A DNA stretch of 64,000 bases, taken from positions 2,480,001 to 2,544,000 of the forward strand of contig NZ_OY782755.1 in NCBI RefSeq assembly GCF_963678165.1, read 5' to 3'. The notes below the pieces were generated by a model. That model searched no databases and was not told the DNA's origin. It was given only the letters and a program-made list of their open reading frames with translations. Made by a program: the position numbers and the translations under genes. Source of the stretch: an uncultured Acetobacteroides sp. (GTDB lineage Bacteria > Bacteroidota > Bacteroidia > Bacteroidales > ZOR0009). Shown here one piece after another: positions 46,358 through 54,329 of this stretch (the stretch's first letter is position 1; each line of letters begins with the position of its first letter).

Positions 46358-46543
46358 CTACATTAAGTCTTTTCTATGAAGTGTAATGAAGGCTGTAGGC
46401 ATCCACCACATGTTTACCCCAAACGAAACGGATACGATTTCATATCCTTCAAGAGTTTTCTTGTTAAGAACCTCTTCAACCTTTCTAATCAGCGAACTCA
46501 TCGACCATGAGGCTGAGATTTTAATTATAGTATACCTCTTCAT
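46358..46543 (-). CDS. Small DUF4177-like protein
   Basis: 61 residues, pattern MKRYTIIKISA..., VEEVLNKKTLEGYEIVSVSFG, then TAFITLHR, the layout of the small 'LN..eGyelvsv' DUF4177-type family. No function is known. It is very short, but codon use is normal, an A-rich leader precedes the ATG at 46543, and the family pattern is good. It lies inside the same pair of 246-bp repeats as the radical SAM gene. Confidence 0.65.
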   Translation of the reverse strand: MKRYTIIKISASWSMSSLIRKVEEVLNKKTLEGYEIVSVSFGVNMWWMPTAFITLHRKDLM

Positions 46544-47199
46544 TTTCTTTTAATTTTTCATCTTTCAATTTTTCGCTTACCGCTATTCCAGTAAAAATCA
46601 AGTCAATCTATCATTAAGGTTCACGCCCTAGGCAAAGCCTCCTTCCTTTGTTGCGCCCCGCGTTAGGCGAAGGCTCCTAACCATAGCCGACAGGCTAAGA
46701 GATACCCTACTTAAAGGAAGTGCTTATGGCATGCCTATTTTCGACTCACCCCTAAATCCCCTCTCTTAGCCGAGTGGTTGGGTAGCCAGTAAAACAACGG
46801 TTACTTCTTCTACCTCTTTTGCTCAGGCGATGCCAACTCGTCTAAAAGAGGTGACTTCCAGCGCTCCGATTAGGCAGCAGCTTATATCCGTGCCACATCC
46901 CCCTCTTTGCGAATGGCTGGCATGGGCTTACAGCCTCGCCAGGCTTTCTAATGCCATTCGGAGAGAGGGGGATTGGGGGTGAGTCGAAATTGCTAAGCGG
47001 TTAGCACCTTTTTTGTCGCTTACATATGCTTAGCTTGACGGCTGAAGCACAGCCTCGCCCGAACAGAGTATATTCACTTACTTGTTTGTGCCACTGACCG
47101 CGCGGGAGCTAAACTCCCAAAGCCCACAAAAGTTAGGGCTACTTTATGATGTCTTGTTAGCTGCAGGGCTTTCTTTTTAATTCCTCCCACAGTACACAT
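46544..47199. repeat. Repeat-rich intergenic region with right copy of the 246-bp repeat
   Basis: 656 bp. It holds the right copy of the direct repeat (46656-46901) and then a long imperfect hairpin (46899-46971) with arms CCCCCTCTTTGCGAATGGC and GCCATTCGGAGAGAGGGGG. Next is the word GCGGGAGCTAAACTCCC near 47103, and finally TTATGATGTCTTGTTAGCTG at 47144-47163, which recurs at the other end of the cupin gene. No ORF here is supported. Confidence 0.8.
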
Positions 47200-47655
47200 T
47201 TACAAATCCTTATATGAGTACATTTTATCTTGTCCTGATTCACCTGAAATCAACCCTATCTTATTATCTGCGGGCATAAATACTACATCAGGTAAGTTTG
47301 TTGTTCCTAAATCTAGATATTTTAGTGTTTCACTATCTGATGTATTCTTTAATTGATGTACCCCTTTTTCTCCGGCGGGAAATCTTAAAATATCGCCCGA
47401 CTTAACTTTTAATACTCCATTTTCCGTTATCACTTCCCCATACCCTTCAATAATATAGAAAACTTCCTCGTTGCAGGTATGATAATGGAGTGGCCAATTG
47501 GCTTTCATTGGCGGAATTTCATATATATCACAGTACAATTTATTGACGTGCTCATCATCAATTAATCTTTTTCTGTGATGTTCTATGTCATCAGCCTTCG
47601 ACCAGCTATTCCATTCTACTTCACTTTCATTGAATTTTAATGTTTCATCTTTCAT
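47200..47655 (-). CDS. Cupin-domain protein
   Basis: 151 residues. The cupin motif 1 is WPLHYHTCNEEVFYIIEGYG at about 55-74 (G(X)5HXH(X)3,4E) and motif 2 lies in LRFPAGEKGVHQL at about 92-104, which has one of the usual His. Two His, a Glu and a later His could bind a metal. Single-domain cupins of this kind include isomerases, dioxygenases and sugar-binding proteins, and the substrate here is not known. A 20-bp imperfect repeat flanks the gene on both sides (47144-47163 and 47651-47671). A+T-rich codon use. Confidence 0.85.
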   Translation of the reverse strand: MKDETLKFNESEVEWNSWSKADDIEHHRKRLIDDEHVNKLYCDIYEIPPMKANWPLHYHTCNEEVFYIIEGYGEVITENGVLKVKSGDILRFPAGEKGVHQLKNTSDSETLKYLDLGTTNLPDVVFMPADNKIGLISGESGQDKMYSYKDL

Positions 47656-47697
47656 AACGTCTTGTTATCTGATTATAGATTATGCTTATCTCGACAG

Positions 47698-47849
47698 CTC
47701 CCTCGCTAGGCGTAGCCTCCTACCCTCGTCAATTCTATCATTGCAGGATACAGCCAATGCTTTTTCTTACGCCCTCTGGTCTTAAATAACAGGCTAGAAG
47801 CCTTGCCTACTTGAGCGTAGCGAGGACGCTACGCTCAGCTGCGGCACCG
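47698..47849. repeat. Block element (gene-associated ~150-bp repeat)
   Basis: One of the well-preserved copies, ending 8 bp after the stop of the 47857 gene. On the plus strand it has a CTAGGCGTAGCC-type left end, CAATTCTATCATTGCAGG, CTTTTTCTTACGCCCTCTGG, GGCTAGAAGCC, and the hairpin GAGCGTAGC / GCTACGCTC, ending CAGCTGCGG. Other conserved copies are at about 50081-50223, 51045-51196, 52095-52241 and 53061-53208; degenerate copies are at about 48543-48662 and 49182-49218. Confidence 0.9.
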
Positions 47850-47856
47850 TATTTTC

Positions 47857-48513
47857 TTAATTGTATATTTTTGAAGTAAAAAGTGGAGGAAACATCTTTA
47901 GCCATTCATCACTTTCTCTAATGGATTTTCCATCTTTTTCGAACTTTTCTCGAATCATTTTATACTCGCTTGTTTGCTGAAATAACCCAAATTGTGAATC
48001 CTTAAATTTTTCATATTCATCAAATGACATTTTTTGTTCACCAAGTATTTCGCCTTTAACTACTTTAATTACATAATACTTTTCATAAACAGATGCATAA
48101 CTCATATCTACATTCTTTATTTTTTTACCGTACGAAAGAACTAAATATCCACTATACCAATCACAAGAAAATAGGGTTTGACCTGGAAAAACAACATTCA
48201 TTGCACTAACAAATGCTAATGAATCACGATTCTTAGAATCTTTAACTTGATCTAGGTATTCTATATTCTTAACATATAATCTATTATTAATAATGCTGAA
48301 TGACCCTACATAAGCTCGTAATAAACATGATGCTTTTGAACCAATTCCCAACATTGGACGCTTTTCGGGATGTTCTTTAAAGTAATATACCAATGGATTT
48401 GTCTCTAATGAATATGTTGAATCTTTATAGAAAATCTTATCTGGCAGCTGAGTTGAGCAATAAACCGATAATGAAAAAGCAAAGTTTGCTAATAGTAAAA
48501 GTAATGATCTCAT
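47857..48513 (-). CDS. Secreted hypothetical protein
   Basis: 218 residues with a signal peptide (LLLLANFAFSLSVYCS). The mature part is mixed alpha/beta with charged segments (KEHPEKRPMLGIGSKASCLL) and near the end DEYEKFKDSQFGLFQ. No membrane segment or known family is seen. It is one of the lone minus-strand genes of the accessory block and is followed by a block element 8 bp after the stop. A+T-rich codon use. Confidence 0.72.
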   Translation of the reverse strand: MRSLLLLLANFAFSLSVYCSTQLPDKIFYKDSTYSLETNPLVYYFKEHPEKRPMLGIGSKASCLLRAYVGSFSIINNRLYVKNIEYLDQVKDSKNRDSLAFVSAMNVVFPGQTLFSCDWYSGYLVLSYGKKIKNVDMSYASVYEKYYVIKVVKGEILGEQKMSFDEYEKFKDSQFGLFQQTSEYKMIREKFEKDGKSIRESDEWLKMFPPLFTSKIYN

Positions 48514-48542
48514 AGATTCTTTTTTAAGTTGTATTTTTTTTC

Positions 48543-48662
48543 GACAGTCCGCTAAGCGTAGGCTCAGCCTACGCTTTTATTCCTTACGGCCTCCGCCCGT
48601 ACTAAGCAGGCTAGAAGCCTTGGCTACTAGGGCGTAACTATGACGCAATGCCTAACTGTGGC
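48543..48662. repeat. Degenerate block element
   Basis: A shortened copy with CGCTAAGCGTAGGC, CAGGCTAGAAGCCTTGGCTACT, and GACGCAATGCCTAACTGTGGC at its right end. It ends 9 bp after the stop of the 48672 gene. The GCCTAAC heptamer fits the attC-like RYYYAAC core. Confidence 0.75.
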
Positions 48663-48671
48663 AATTGAATT

Positions 48672-49094
48672 TTACCTATTTTGCAATTCAATTTTATCGA
48701 CATTATTAAGATTAATTGGAGTAATATTCACTCCAAAAAAATGATCATTCTTCCCCGTTATAGTACTATCTTTTACTAGTAATGTGTCAAAATAAAACGT
48801 TTTACGAGTACCGTCCTTTTTGGTAATTCTTACACCAGTCTGTCTTGAGACAGGAATTATACATTCATGCTCATCTTTATCGAATACCTTTATTTCTTTC
48901 AACGAATTACCAGTCACAACCCCAGGAAAAACAATTGGAAGTGCAACTATATAATTGATTTTCTTTTCAGGCTGAGACGTTGCAAGCTGCTCTAGTAAGC
49001 TTGTAGTTGTAATATGGTATGTAGCACAACCTGACATTACAACTAGTGAAACAAACATAATAGCAACGCGTTTAACTTTCATTTTCTGCTTCAT
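48672..49094 (-). CDS. Small lipoprotein, unknown function
   Basis: 140 residues with a lipoprotein signal (VAIMFVSLVVMSGCATYH; Cys23). The mature part is beta-rich with the words YIVALPIVFPGVVTGN, KDGTRKTFYFD and FFGVNITPINLNNVDKIEL. No family is recognised. It would be an envelope lipoprotein. It is one of the lone minus-strand genes of the accessory block, followed by a degenerate block element. Confidence 0.72.
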   Translation of the reverse strand: MKQKMKVKRVAIMFVSLVVMSGCATYHITTTSLLEQLATSQPEKKINYIVALPIVFPGVVTGNSLKEIKVFDKDEHECIIPVSRQTGVRITKKDGTRKTFYFDTLLVKDSTITGKNDHFFGVNITPINLNNVDKIELQNR

Positions 49095-49181
49095 AATTCT
49101 AAAAAATACTTTTAACGTGTAAAATAGCTATCAAACCTACAGCTTTAGTATAATACTCTCGTTGGAACAGCATACCCTTTA

Positions 49182-49218
49182 CATCCGCGTTAGACTGAGG
49201 CACAGCATCAGACGAACA
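49182..49218. repeat. Fragment of block element
   Basis: CCGCGTTAGACTGAGGCACA is the left end of the element family; the hairpin part is lost. It lies at the 3' side of the 49223 gene. Confidence 0.6.
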
Positions 49219-49222
49219 AATA

Positions 49223-50002
49223 TCAGCTAAACTTAAATCTAATTGGTATAGCAAATTCTGTTTTAACATTTTCACCTTCAAATCTACCAGGTTTCCACTT
49301 AGGCATTGCAGTAACAATCCTCAATGCTTCGCTATTAAGATGCTCCTCGACACCTTCTCTTATCTTTACATTGGTAATTGACCCATCAACATCTACAATA
49401 AAAAAAACATAAACAACACCTTCTATCCCATTCTTCAAAGCATAATCGGGATATTGCAATGTTTTACCAATAAACTCATACAATTCATATAATCCCCCTA
49501 CATATTCAGCAGGTTCAGAATAGGGACAGTACTCCTTTTTATTCCCATTTTCATCATAGCACTCGCCATACAAGCACTCCCCACCTTTCCATTTCTCCGA
49601 TCTTTTAAGCTTACCGTTAGGGTAGTATGCCGTAAAATCGCCATTAAGCTTATCTCCCGAATAGGAGCATGACACTCTTTTCGACCCATCAATATACCAT
49701 TCATCATACTTGCCAGTCTTAACCGGAATATATGAGGAAATACTACCTTTACTATATCTCTTATCGAACACTTCGTACTCAACCATTTTAGTGTTGGTGT
49801 GTAAGTACGAGATTTTGTACAGGTAAACATTCGAATTATTTGGAACAGTTGTGCTATATCCTTCAGCCTTATTCTTATCGCATGGGACAATCAAACCATT
49901 TTGAAATTTATAAAATACAGTATCGCTTGTGCTACTTGCTGGATTTGCCTGTGCTAAAGCAGAAATAGCAGATAATACGAATACTAAAATCACAGTCCTC
50001 AT
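49223..50002 (-). CDS. TonB-C-terminal-domain protein (energy-transducer-like)
   Basis: 259 residues with a signal peptide (ILVFVLSAISALAQA). An N-terminal part has the MORN-like word YYPNGKLKRSEKW. The last 90 residues (about 165-259) match the TonB C-terminal fold: YPDYALKNGIEGVVYVFFIV (cut at GIEGVVYVFFIV), then ITNVKIREGVEEHLNSEAL and MPKWKPGRFEGENV. It lacks the N-terminal membrane anchor and Pro-rich spacer of TonB, so it is not a true energy transducer but a secreted cousin of the kind common in Bacteroidota. It is an accessory-block gene followed by an element fragment. Confidence 0.85.
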   Translation of the reverse strand: MRTVILVFVLSAISALAQANPASSTSDTVFYKFQNGLIVPCDKNKAEGYSTTVPNNSNVYLYKISYLHTNTKMVEYEVFDKRYSKGSISSYIPVKTGKYDEWYIDGSKRVSCSYSGDKLNGDFTAYYPNGKLKRSEKWKGGECLYGECYDENGNKKEYCPYSEPAEYVGGLYELYEFIGKTLQYPDYALKNGIEGVVYVFFIVDVDGSITNVKIREGVEEHLNSEALRIVTAMPKWKPGRFEGENVKTEFAIPIRFKFS

Positions 50003-50080
50003 TATATGTCAAGTTTTTTAATTGTAAATAATTCAGCACCAGTCAATGGCAAGAAATGTAGCGAAGCTCAGTGCAGCCAT

Positions 50081-50223
50081 CCCCCGCGTTATACAAAGAC
50101 TTCTTCCCTCGTCAATTCTACCGTTGCAGGCTATAGCCTACGCTTTTTCTTACGCCCTCTGGCCTTAAATAACAAGCTAGAAGCCTTGGCTACTTGAGCG
50201 TAGCGAGGACGCTCAGCACAGGG
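50081..50223. repeat. Block element
   Basis: A conserved copy: CCCCGCGTTATACAAAGAC at the left, TACCGTTGCAGGCTATAGCC, ACGCCCTCTGGCCTTAAATA, and GAGCGTAGCG / CGCTC at the right. It ends 20 bp after the stop of the 50244 gene. Confidence 0.88.
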
Positions 50224-50243
50224 GTACTGTTTTTCTTCCATTT

Positions 50244-51023
50244 TCAAAGCTTTATTCCGAAATTCTCATATGCAAATGTTCCGCTTCCATGTTTCAATTT
50301 GCCCCTTTCATATAATTCTGAAAAAGCCTTATCCATATCCCTTATAATAGACAATGGAATATCAAGGTCGTGGTGTGCCGGCAAAACTCTCTTTACGTTT
50401 AAACCCAACAATTTTTTTATTGAATTCATATAGGCAATCGGATCCGTTGATGGAAAATATGCAAACAATTCGCCAATATAAATTAAATCACCAGTATATA
50501 AGTAACCTTTATCCTTTTCATAAAAACACATATGTCCTGGTGAATGACCAGGAGTGTGTAATATTTGAATTGTTCGTTGTCCTAACTCAATAGTATCATT
50601 GTCTTTCAGAACTCTCGTTGGAGCTCCTTCAAAAAGGTAATAATTATTAACATCAAAATCTTTAGGGAAATCGCAGGGTTCTTCTACCAAAAAATTTCTA
50701 ACCTGTTCTAAAGTCAAAGGAAATCCGCCATTTATCCATTCTTTTTCGGCTTCGTGTACATAAAAGTCAGGAAAATACTTATGTCCACCAAAGTGATCGT
50801 AATGTACGTGTGTTGTAACTACAGTAATAGGTTTGTTTGTCAATTTCTGTACAGGTTCCCAAATATTTTCTACACCAAGTCCCGTATCAATTAATAAACA
50901 TCTTTCGGTTCCATTTAGTACATAGCAATGTGTTTCTTCCCAATGCTTGTATTCACTTATTACAGATGTGTTATCATCTATTTTTTCGATTGTAAACCAA
51001 TCGCTTTCATTGTCATAAGTCAT
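50244..51023 (-). CDS. Metallo-beta-lactamase-fold hydrolase
   Basis: 259 residues. The MBL metal-binding motif HVHYDH is at 72-77 (HxHxDH) in VVTTHVHYDHFGG; further ligands are in HTPGHSPGHMCFY (about 145-157), TGDLIYIG and LPAHHDLD (about 215). Such enzymes hydrolyse thioesters, lactones or other small esters (glyoxalase II-like). No signal peptide is present, so it is probably cytosolic. It is an accessory-block gene with a conserved block element at its 3' side. Start ATG at 51023, just after a short A+T-rich leader. Confidence 0.9.
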   Translation of the reverse strand: MTYDNESDWFTIEKIDDNTSVISEYKHWEETHCYVLNGTERCLLIDTGLGVENIWEPVQKLTNKPITVVTTHVHYDHFGGHKYFPDFYVHEAEKEWINGGFPLTLEQVRNFLVEEPCDFPKDFDVNNYYLFEGAPTRVLKDNDTIELGQRTIQILHTPGHSPGHMCFYEKDKGYLYTGDLIYIGELFAYFPSTDPIAYMNSIKKLLGLNVKRVLPAHHDLDIPLSIIRDMDKAFSELYERGKLKHGSGTFAYENFGIKL

Positions 51024-51044
51024 TGTTAATTCTACTTTTATTAG

Positions 51045-51196
51045 TTACCCCCGCGTTAGTTAAAGGCTCCTGCCCTCGTCAATTCTACCATTGCAGGCTA
51101 TAGCCTGCGCTTTTTCTTATGCCATATAGCCTTAAATAACAGGCTAGAAGCCTTGGCTACTTGAGCGTAGCGAGGACGCTACGCTCAGCTGCGGGC
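51045..51196. repeat. Block element
   Basis: A full copy: CGCGTTAGTTAAAGGCTCCT at the left, the palindrome GCAGGCTATAGCCTGC, then GGCTAGAAGCC, the hairpin GAGCGTAGC / GCTACGCTC, and CAGCTGCGGGC at the right end, 26 bp from the stop of the 51222 gene. Confidence 0.92.
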
Positions 51197-51221
51197 ACCT
51201 GCCGTTGTCAATGCTATTAAA

Positions 51222-52049
51222 TCAATATTCAATACCATAAACAGCATCCTTTTCGCCTTCTCTTTTAAAAGTTAAGCTGATTTCTCCTTTATCTATTCTA
51301 TAGGATTTAAGATTATCCTTTGATTCTGAAGCCCGTATCTCACCAATTTCTCTTTCAAAAAGCCAATACTTGTTTTCATAAATCGAATAGGAGTAACCAC
51401 CATAAAGCAAGCCTGTTGCATTATTCTTAATTTTATAATTTCCATCTGAAACAACAGTTGTAGGTCCAGTAAAAAAGAAGAAGAATAAAGATAATAATAG
51501 CCCCCCAACAATACCTTCAATGCTTAATAATATTATTGATAAAACAGGAAGGAGTAGATATACATACAAGTATATAGAAATTATAGTTAAAGGCCTTGAC
51601 AGATTAAAACATAATAGCAACGCAGAGGTATATAATGCAATTTTTAATACGTAAACTATATTAGATAAAAAACCAACATCCAGATTACTAACTAATAGAA
51701 TATTTACAAGCAATAAAAAAAATGAAAAAAAATGAATTCTTAATAGCCTTATAACAAACCTATTACAATTGGCATTTTTTACAGTTATAAAACCATTCCA
51801 AACATATCCTTTACCTCTTCGCCTATTCCTTTTATTTATCAAATCTTCAATTTCTAAGCCCAATAGTTTACGGAATAACCTACTTAAAAGTATAAATACT
51901 TTACTTTTTCTTTTACTATAACTTATTCCTCTTCTTTCAAGCTCAAACTTTGCTTGTTCAACGGCCTCAGATTGCCATCCTTCGCCATTAACAATTTCAA
52001 TCAGTTCATTAGTATCTCTACTTGATATAGGCGGTGTAAAATCTACCAT
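51222..52049 (-). CDS. Hypothetical membrane protein
   Basis: 275 residues. A soluble N-terminus (DTNELIEIVNGEGWQSEAVE, then AKFELERRGI) is a short helical motif often found in front of membrane regions in Bacteroidota. It is followed by four membrane helices (about 105-215) and a soluble, mixed C-terminus. The family is not recognised. It lies alone between two block elements. Strongly A+T-rich codon use is unlike the core genes and suggests transfer. Confidence 0.7.
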   Translation of the reverse strand: MVDFTPPISSRDTNELIEIVNGEGWQSEAVEQAKFELERRGISYSKRKSKVFILLSRLFRKLLGLEIEDLINKRNRRRGKGYVWNGFITVKNANCNRFVIRLLRIHFFSFFLLLVNILLVSNLDVGFLSNIVYVLKIALYTSALLLCFNLSRPLTIISIYLYVYLLLPVLSIILLSIEGIVGGLLLSLFFFFFTGPTTVVSDGNYKIKNNATGLLYGGYSYSIYENKYWLFEREIGEIRASESKDNLKSYRIDKGEISLTFKREGEKDAVYGIEY

Positions 52050-52094
52050 GCTCTAAAATGCTTTCTATTATATTATCTGGTCTTATTGCAATCT

Positions 52095-52241
52095 ACCCGC
52101 GTTAGACAAAGACTTCTGTTCTCGTCAATACTACCATTGCAAGCTATAGCCTACGCTTTTTCTTACGCCCTCCGGCCTTAAATAACAGGCTAGAAGCCTT
52201 GGCTACTTGAGCGTAGCGAGGACGCTACGCTCAGCACAGAG
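52095..52241. repeat. Block element
   Basis: A full copy: CCCGCGTTAGACAAAGACTT at the left, CTACCATTGCAAGCTATAGCC, GGCTAGAAGCC, GAGCGTAGC / GCTACGCTC, ending CAGCACAGAGCAC. It lies 3' of the 52337 gene. The left GTTAGAC heptamer fits GTTRRRY. Confidence 0.9.
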
Positions 52242-52336
52242 CACTACGTGCCGCTTAAAGCCCTATTTATTGTGCGGCGTTTTTATTATAACTCATTTCA
52301 GTTTTCCTCATATCAGATCCAAGTTTGTAATTCCAT

Positions 52337-52723
52337 CTAAGTTTTATCAAGTTGCCAACAATCAATATTCAACACTATTCCACTTTCACCAAGTCGTTTC
52401 ATCTCTTCCGGATGAAATTCCATTGCACATTGTTGATCATATTCATATAAAAGCCAAAAAAGTATATCGTTCTTCTTAACACCAAGTTTTTTTAAATCTT
52501 CAAATTTTGGTTCGAGAATGTTTAAAAACTTATTAATGAAGTCAAAATATGGTTCTTCATCTTCAGTTTCTACAGAATATGCCCACAAATCATATTTGTT
52601 GTCAGGTTCCTTTGATGTCTTATATTTCTCAAACTTTGTAGGTTTAACGCCTAATAAATCTGTAATCTTATTATAAGTTTCAATATTGTCATCTATGTAA
52701 ATATACAGATGATGGTATTTCAT
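52337..52723 (-). CDS. DUF4279-like protein
   Basis: 128 residues, no signal peptide. It shows the DUF4279 layout: an N-terminal strand then ITDLLGVKPTKFEK, DLWAYSVETEDEE, an EPKFEDLKKLGVKK helix and a C-terminal CAMEFHPEEMKRLGESGIVL, ending DIDCW-like (NIDCWQLD). DUF4279 proteins are often found near polymorphic toxins or as immunity-type genes, but no toxin is adjacent here. The block element 3' of it lies about 95 bp away, with a GCCGCTTAAAGCCC word between. The role is not known. Confidence 0.8.
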   Translation of the reverse strand: MKYHHLYIYIDDNIETYNKITDLLGVKPTKFEKYKTSKEPDNKYDLWAYSVETEDEEPYFDFINKFLNILEPKFEDLKKLGVKKNDILFWLLYEYDQQCAMEFHPEEMKRLGESGIVLNIDCWQLDKT

Positions 52724-52859
52724 AAGTCTTCAAATGTTATTATGTCAATTTCGTATGACTAGTTTTCTTTAATGCCGCATAACTAGTATATATATCTGAC
52801 TTTATCAGTCCTATCCACCCATTATTGGATGAGTATGTCTGATTAAGAGCTAGACTTTA

Positions 52860-52985
52860 CCATCTACAAGCAGTAAGCCCACCACCCCGAACGGGATGCA
52901 AACGAGGGGAAATACCCAAATCTGTACTAGTAGGCTTACGATTATAAATAGTGCGCCTAAAGTAGCAATAATAGCCTACAGCTAG
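52860..52985 (-). pseudogene. Relic of a small two-helix membrane protein
   Basis: Reads AIIATLGALFIIVSLLVQIW and then VFPLVCIPFGVVGLLLVDGKV to a stop. Two in-frame stops lie immediately upstream, so no start exists. The pattern recalls superinfection-immunity-type two-helix proteins. The copy at about 54.45 kb is frameshifted. Confidence 0.5.
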
Positions 52986-53060
52986 CGCTGCTTAGCTGTG
53001 TTTTTTTAAGAAAAGAGGAGGAAAACAGGTGAATGGGATAGATAAGGGGCTCTTAATTCA

Positions 53061-53208
53061 GCAGGCTACCCATGCTAAGCGTAGTCTCTGCCTACGCTTT
53101 TTCTTACGCCCTCTGGCCTTAAATAACAGGCTTGAAGCCTTGGCTACTTGAGCGTAGCGAGGACGCTACGCTCAGCACAGGGACTATACGCTCAGCTGCG
53201 GAACCGCT
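53061..53208. repeat. Block element
   Basis: A conserved copy fused to the right end of the 275-bp repeat: CTAAGCGTAGTCTCTGCC at the left, ACGCCCTCTGGCC, GGCTTGAAGCC, GAGCGTAGC / GCTACGCTC, and a second CTACGCTCAGCTGCGG at the right end, 46 bp from the stop of the RelA/SpoT-domain gene. Confidence 0.88.
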
Positions 53209-53254
53209 TTTTATATTCGACGATTAGCAAGTAGCACTACATGCCCTTAAAGCC

Positions 53255-54295
53255 CTAATTATTAGCGGTTGTAATTTTCATTGTGTTACAACCTTCACTA
53301 ATTTTCTCAAGAGCATATATAAAATGTGATGTATCCAAAAAGTAACTAGGGTATGCATCTTTTAGAGATTTAATTGAATTTGATGAAACAAGTACTACTG
53401 CATTCGATGAACCTTGAATCGATTTTTCAATTTTCAAATATTCATTAGAAGCTCTTTCTAAATCATTTTTTTTAAACGAAAGTATCTGAACTTTCTTCTC
53501 TTGTGCTTTGATTAAAACTATATAATAATCACCAGGATAATTATTCTCGTCAATTTTATTCGCAGAAATTCTTAGCCCTTTTAATATATTTATAACATTT
53601 AACTTACTTAGCAAATACTCACATTCTAACATTAATTCCTCAATCGTTTTTGACGCATGTTCTTGTATTACAGGTAAATTTTCAATTATTGCAAATAATG
53701 AACTTACTACTTTGAAAAAATAAAGCCACTCATCTGGTCCTTGACTAGATTTTAGAGATGTTTTTGTAATTAGGCCAACTGTTTCAACGGCAGTAGCCCA
53801 ATTATGTTGTAATTTAGTTCTAATCTGCAATTCTAATCTTAACCCATTATACTTTTCAATCTTAGAATTATAACTATATATTAAATGAATACTTCGATAA
53901 CCAGAAAATTTTGGCTTTTCTATGTAATCATTAATTTTTATAAGTTTGTGATTTCTATTTTTCTGCAAAACCATTTTTAATTTTATTAAATCCTTTGTGT
54001 CTCTTAACACAACACGATAACCTCCTATATCTTGCATACCTCCTAATCCCATGCTATCATTAAGGTCTATTTTATATATAATTGATTCAAGTCGTTTTAA
54101 TCTTTGAGAAACTAAAACTGGATTTATTTTATTTTTAATCATTAAACGAACAACAGAATTTTTCATGATATTCAAAGGATGCATATGATTATACCTCCAT
54201 ATATTTATTATATCTAATGCATCATTTATTTCATCTTGACTTTTTGATGTAATCAAGGTTATTCCTGCTTTAGTAATTCGCTTCTTACTTACCAT
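53255..54295 (-). CDS. RelA/SpoT-domain nucleotide (pyro)phosphokinase-like protein
   Basis: 346 residues. Synthetase-domain motifs are visible: MQDIGGYRVVL at about 87-97, KPKFSGYRSIHLIY at 127-140, ELQIRTKLQHNWATAVE at 155-171. The HD hydrolase and regulatory TGS/ACT domains of Rel are absent, and the C-terminal 170 residues are unrelated to them (helical, then SSNAVVLVSSN). Small enzymes with this arrangement include (p)ppGpp synthetases and toxSAS toxins that pyrophosphorylate tRNA or make other alarmones. No antitoxin-like neighbour is seen, so function is uncertain. The gene is very A+T-rich and lies exactly between two 275-bp direct repeats, which suggests recent acquisition. Confidence 0.87.
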   Translation of the reverse strand: MVSKKRITKAGITLITSKSQDEINDALDIINIWRYNHMHPLNIMKNSVVRLMIKNKINPVLVSQRLKRLESIIYKIDLNDSMGLGGMQDIGGYRVVLRDTKDLIKLKMVLQKNRNHKLIKINDYIEKPKFSGYRSIHLIYSYNSKIEKYNGLRLELQIRTKLQHNWATAVETVGLITKTSLKSSQGPDEWLYFFKVVSSLFAIIENLPVIQEHASKTIEELMLECEYLLSKLNVINILKGLRISANKIDENNYPGDYYIVLIKAQEKKVQILSFKKNDLERASNEYLKIEKSIQGSSNAVVLVSSNSIKSLKDAYPSYFLDTSHFIYALEKISEGCNTMKITTANN

Positions 54296-54329
54296 TATTA
54301 ATATTTTGGCATGTTGGATAATTCGCTTA

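Larger units (their letters stand above)
52724..53254. repeat. Intergenic region with left 275-bp direct repeat and a block element
   Basis: 531 bp. Positions 52791-53065 match 54330-54604 (both 275 bp, over 90% by eye). Inside lies a relic small membrane ORF on the minus strand (GALFIIVSLLVQIWVFPLVC, ending VGLLLVDGKV) with stop codons where a start should be. A conserved block element follows at 53061-53208. No live gene is seen. Confidence 0.88.

Noticed and set aside
41457-54295. Classical integron with intI
   Set aside because: No integrase, attI or Pc promoter is in the window, and canonical paired attC cores are missing from most elements; kept only as a cassette-like hypothesis.
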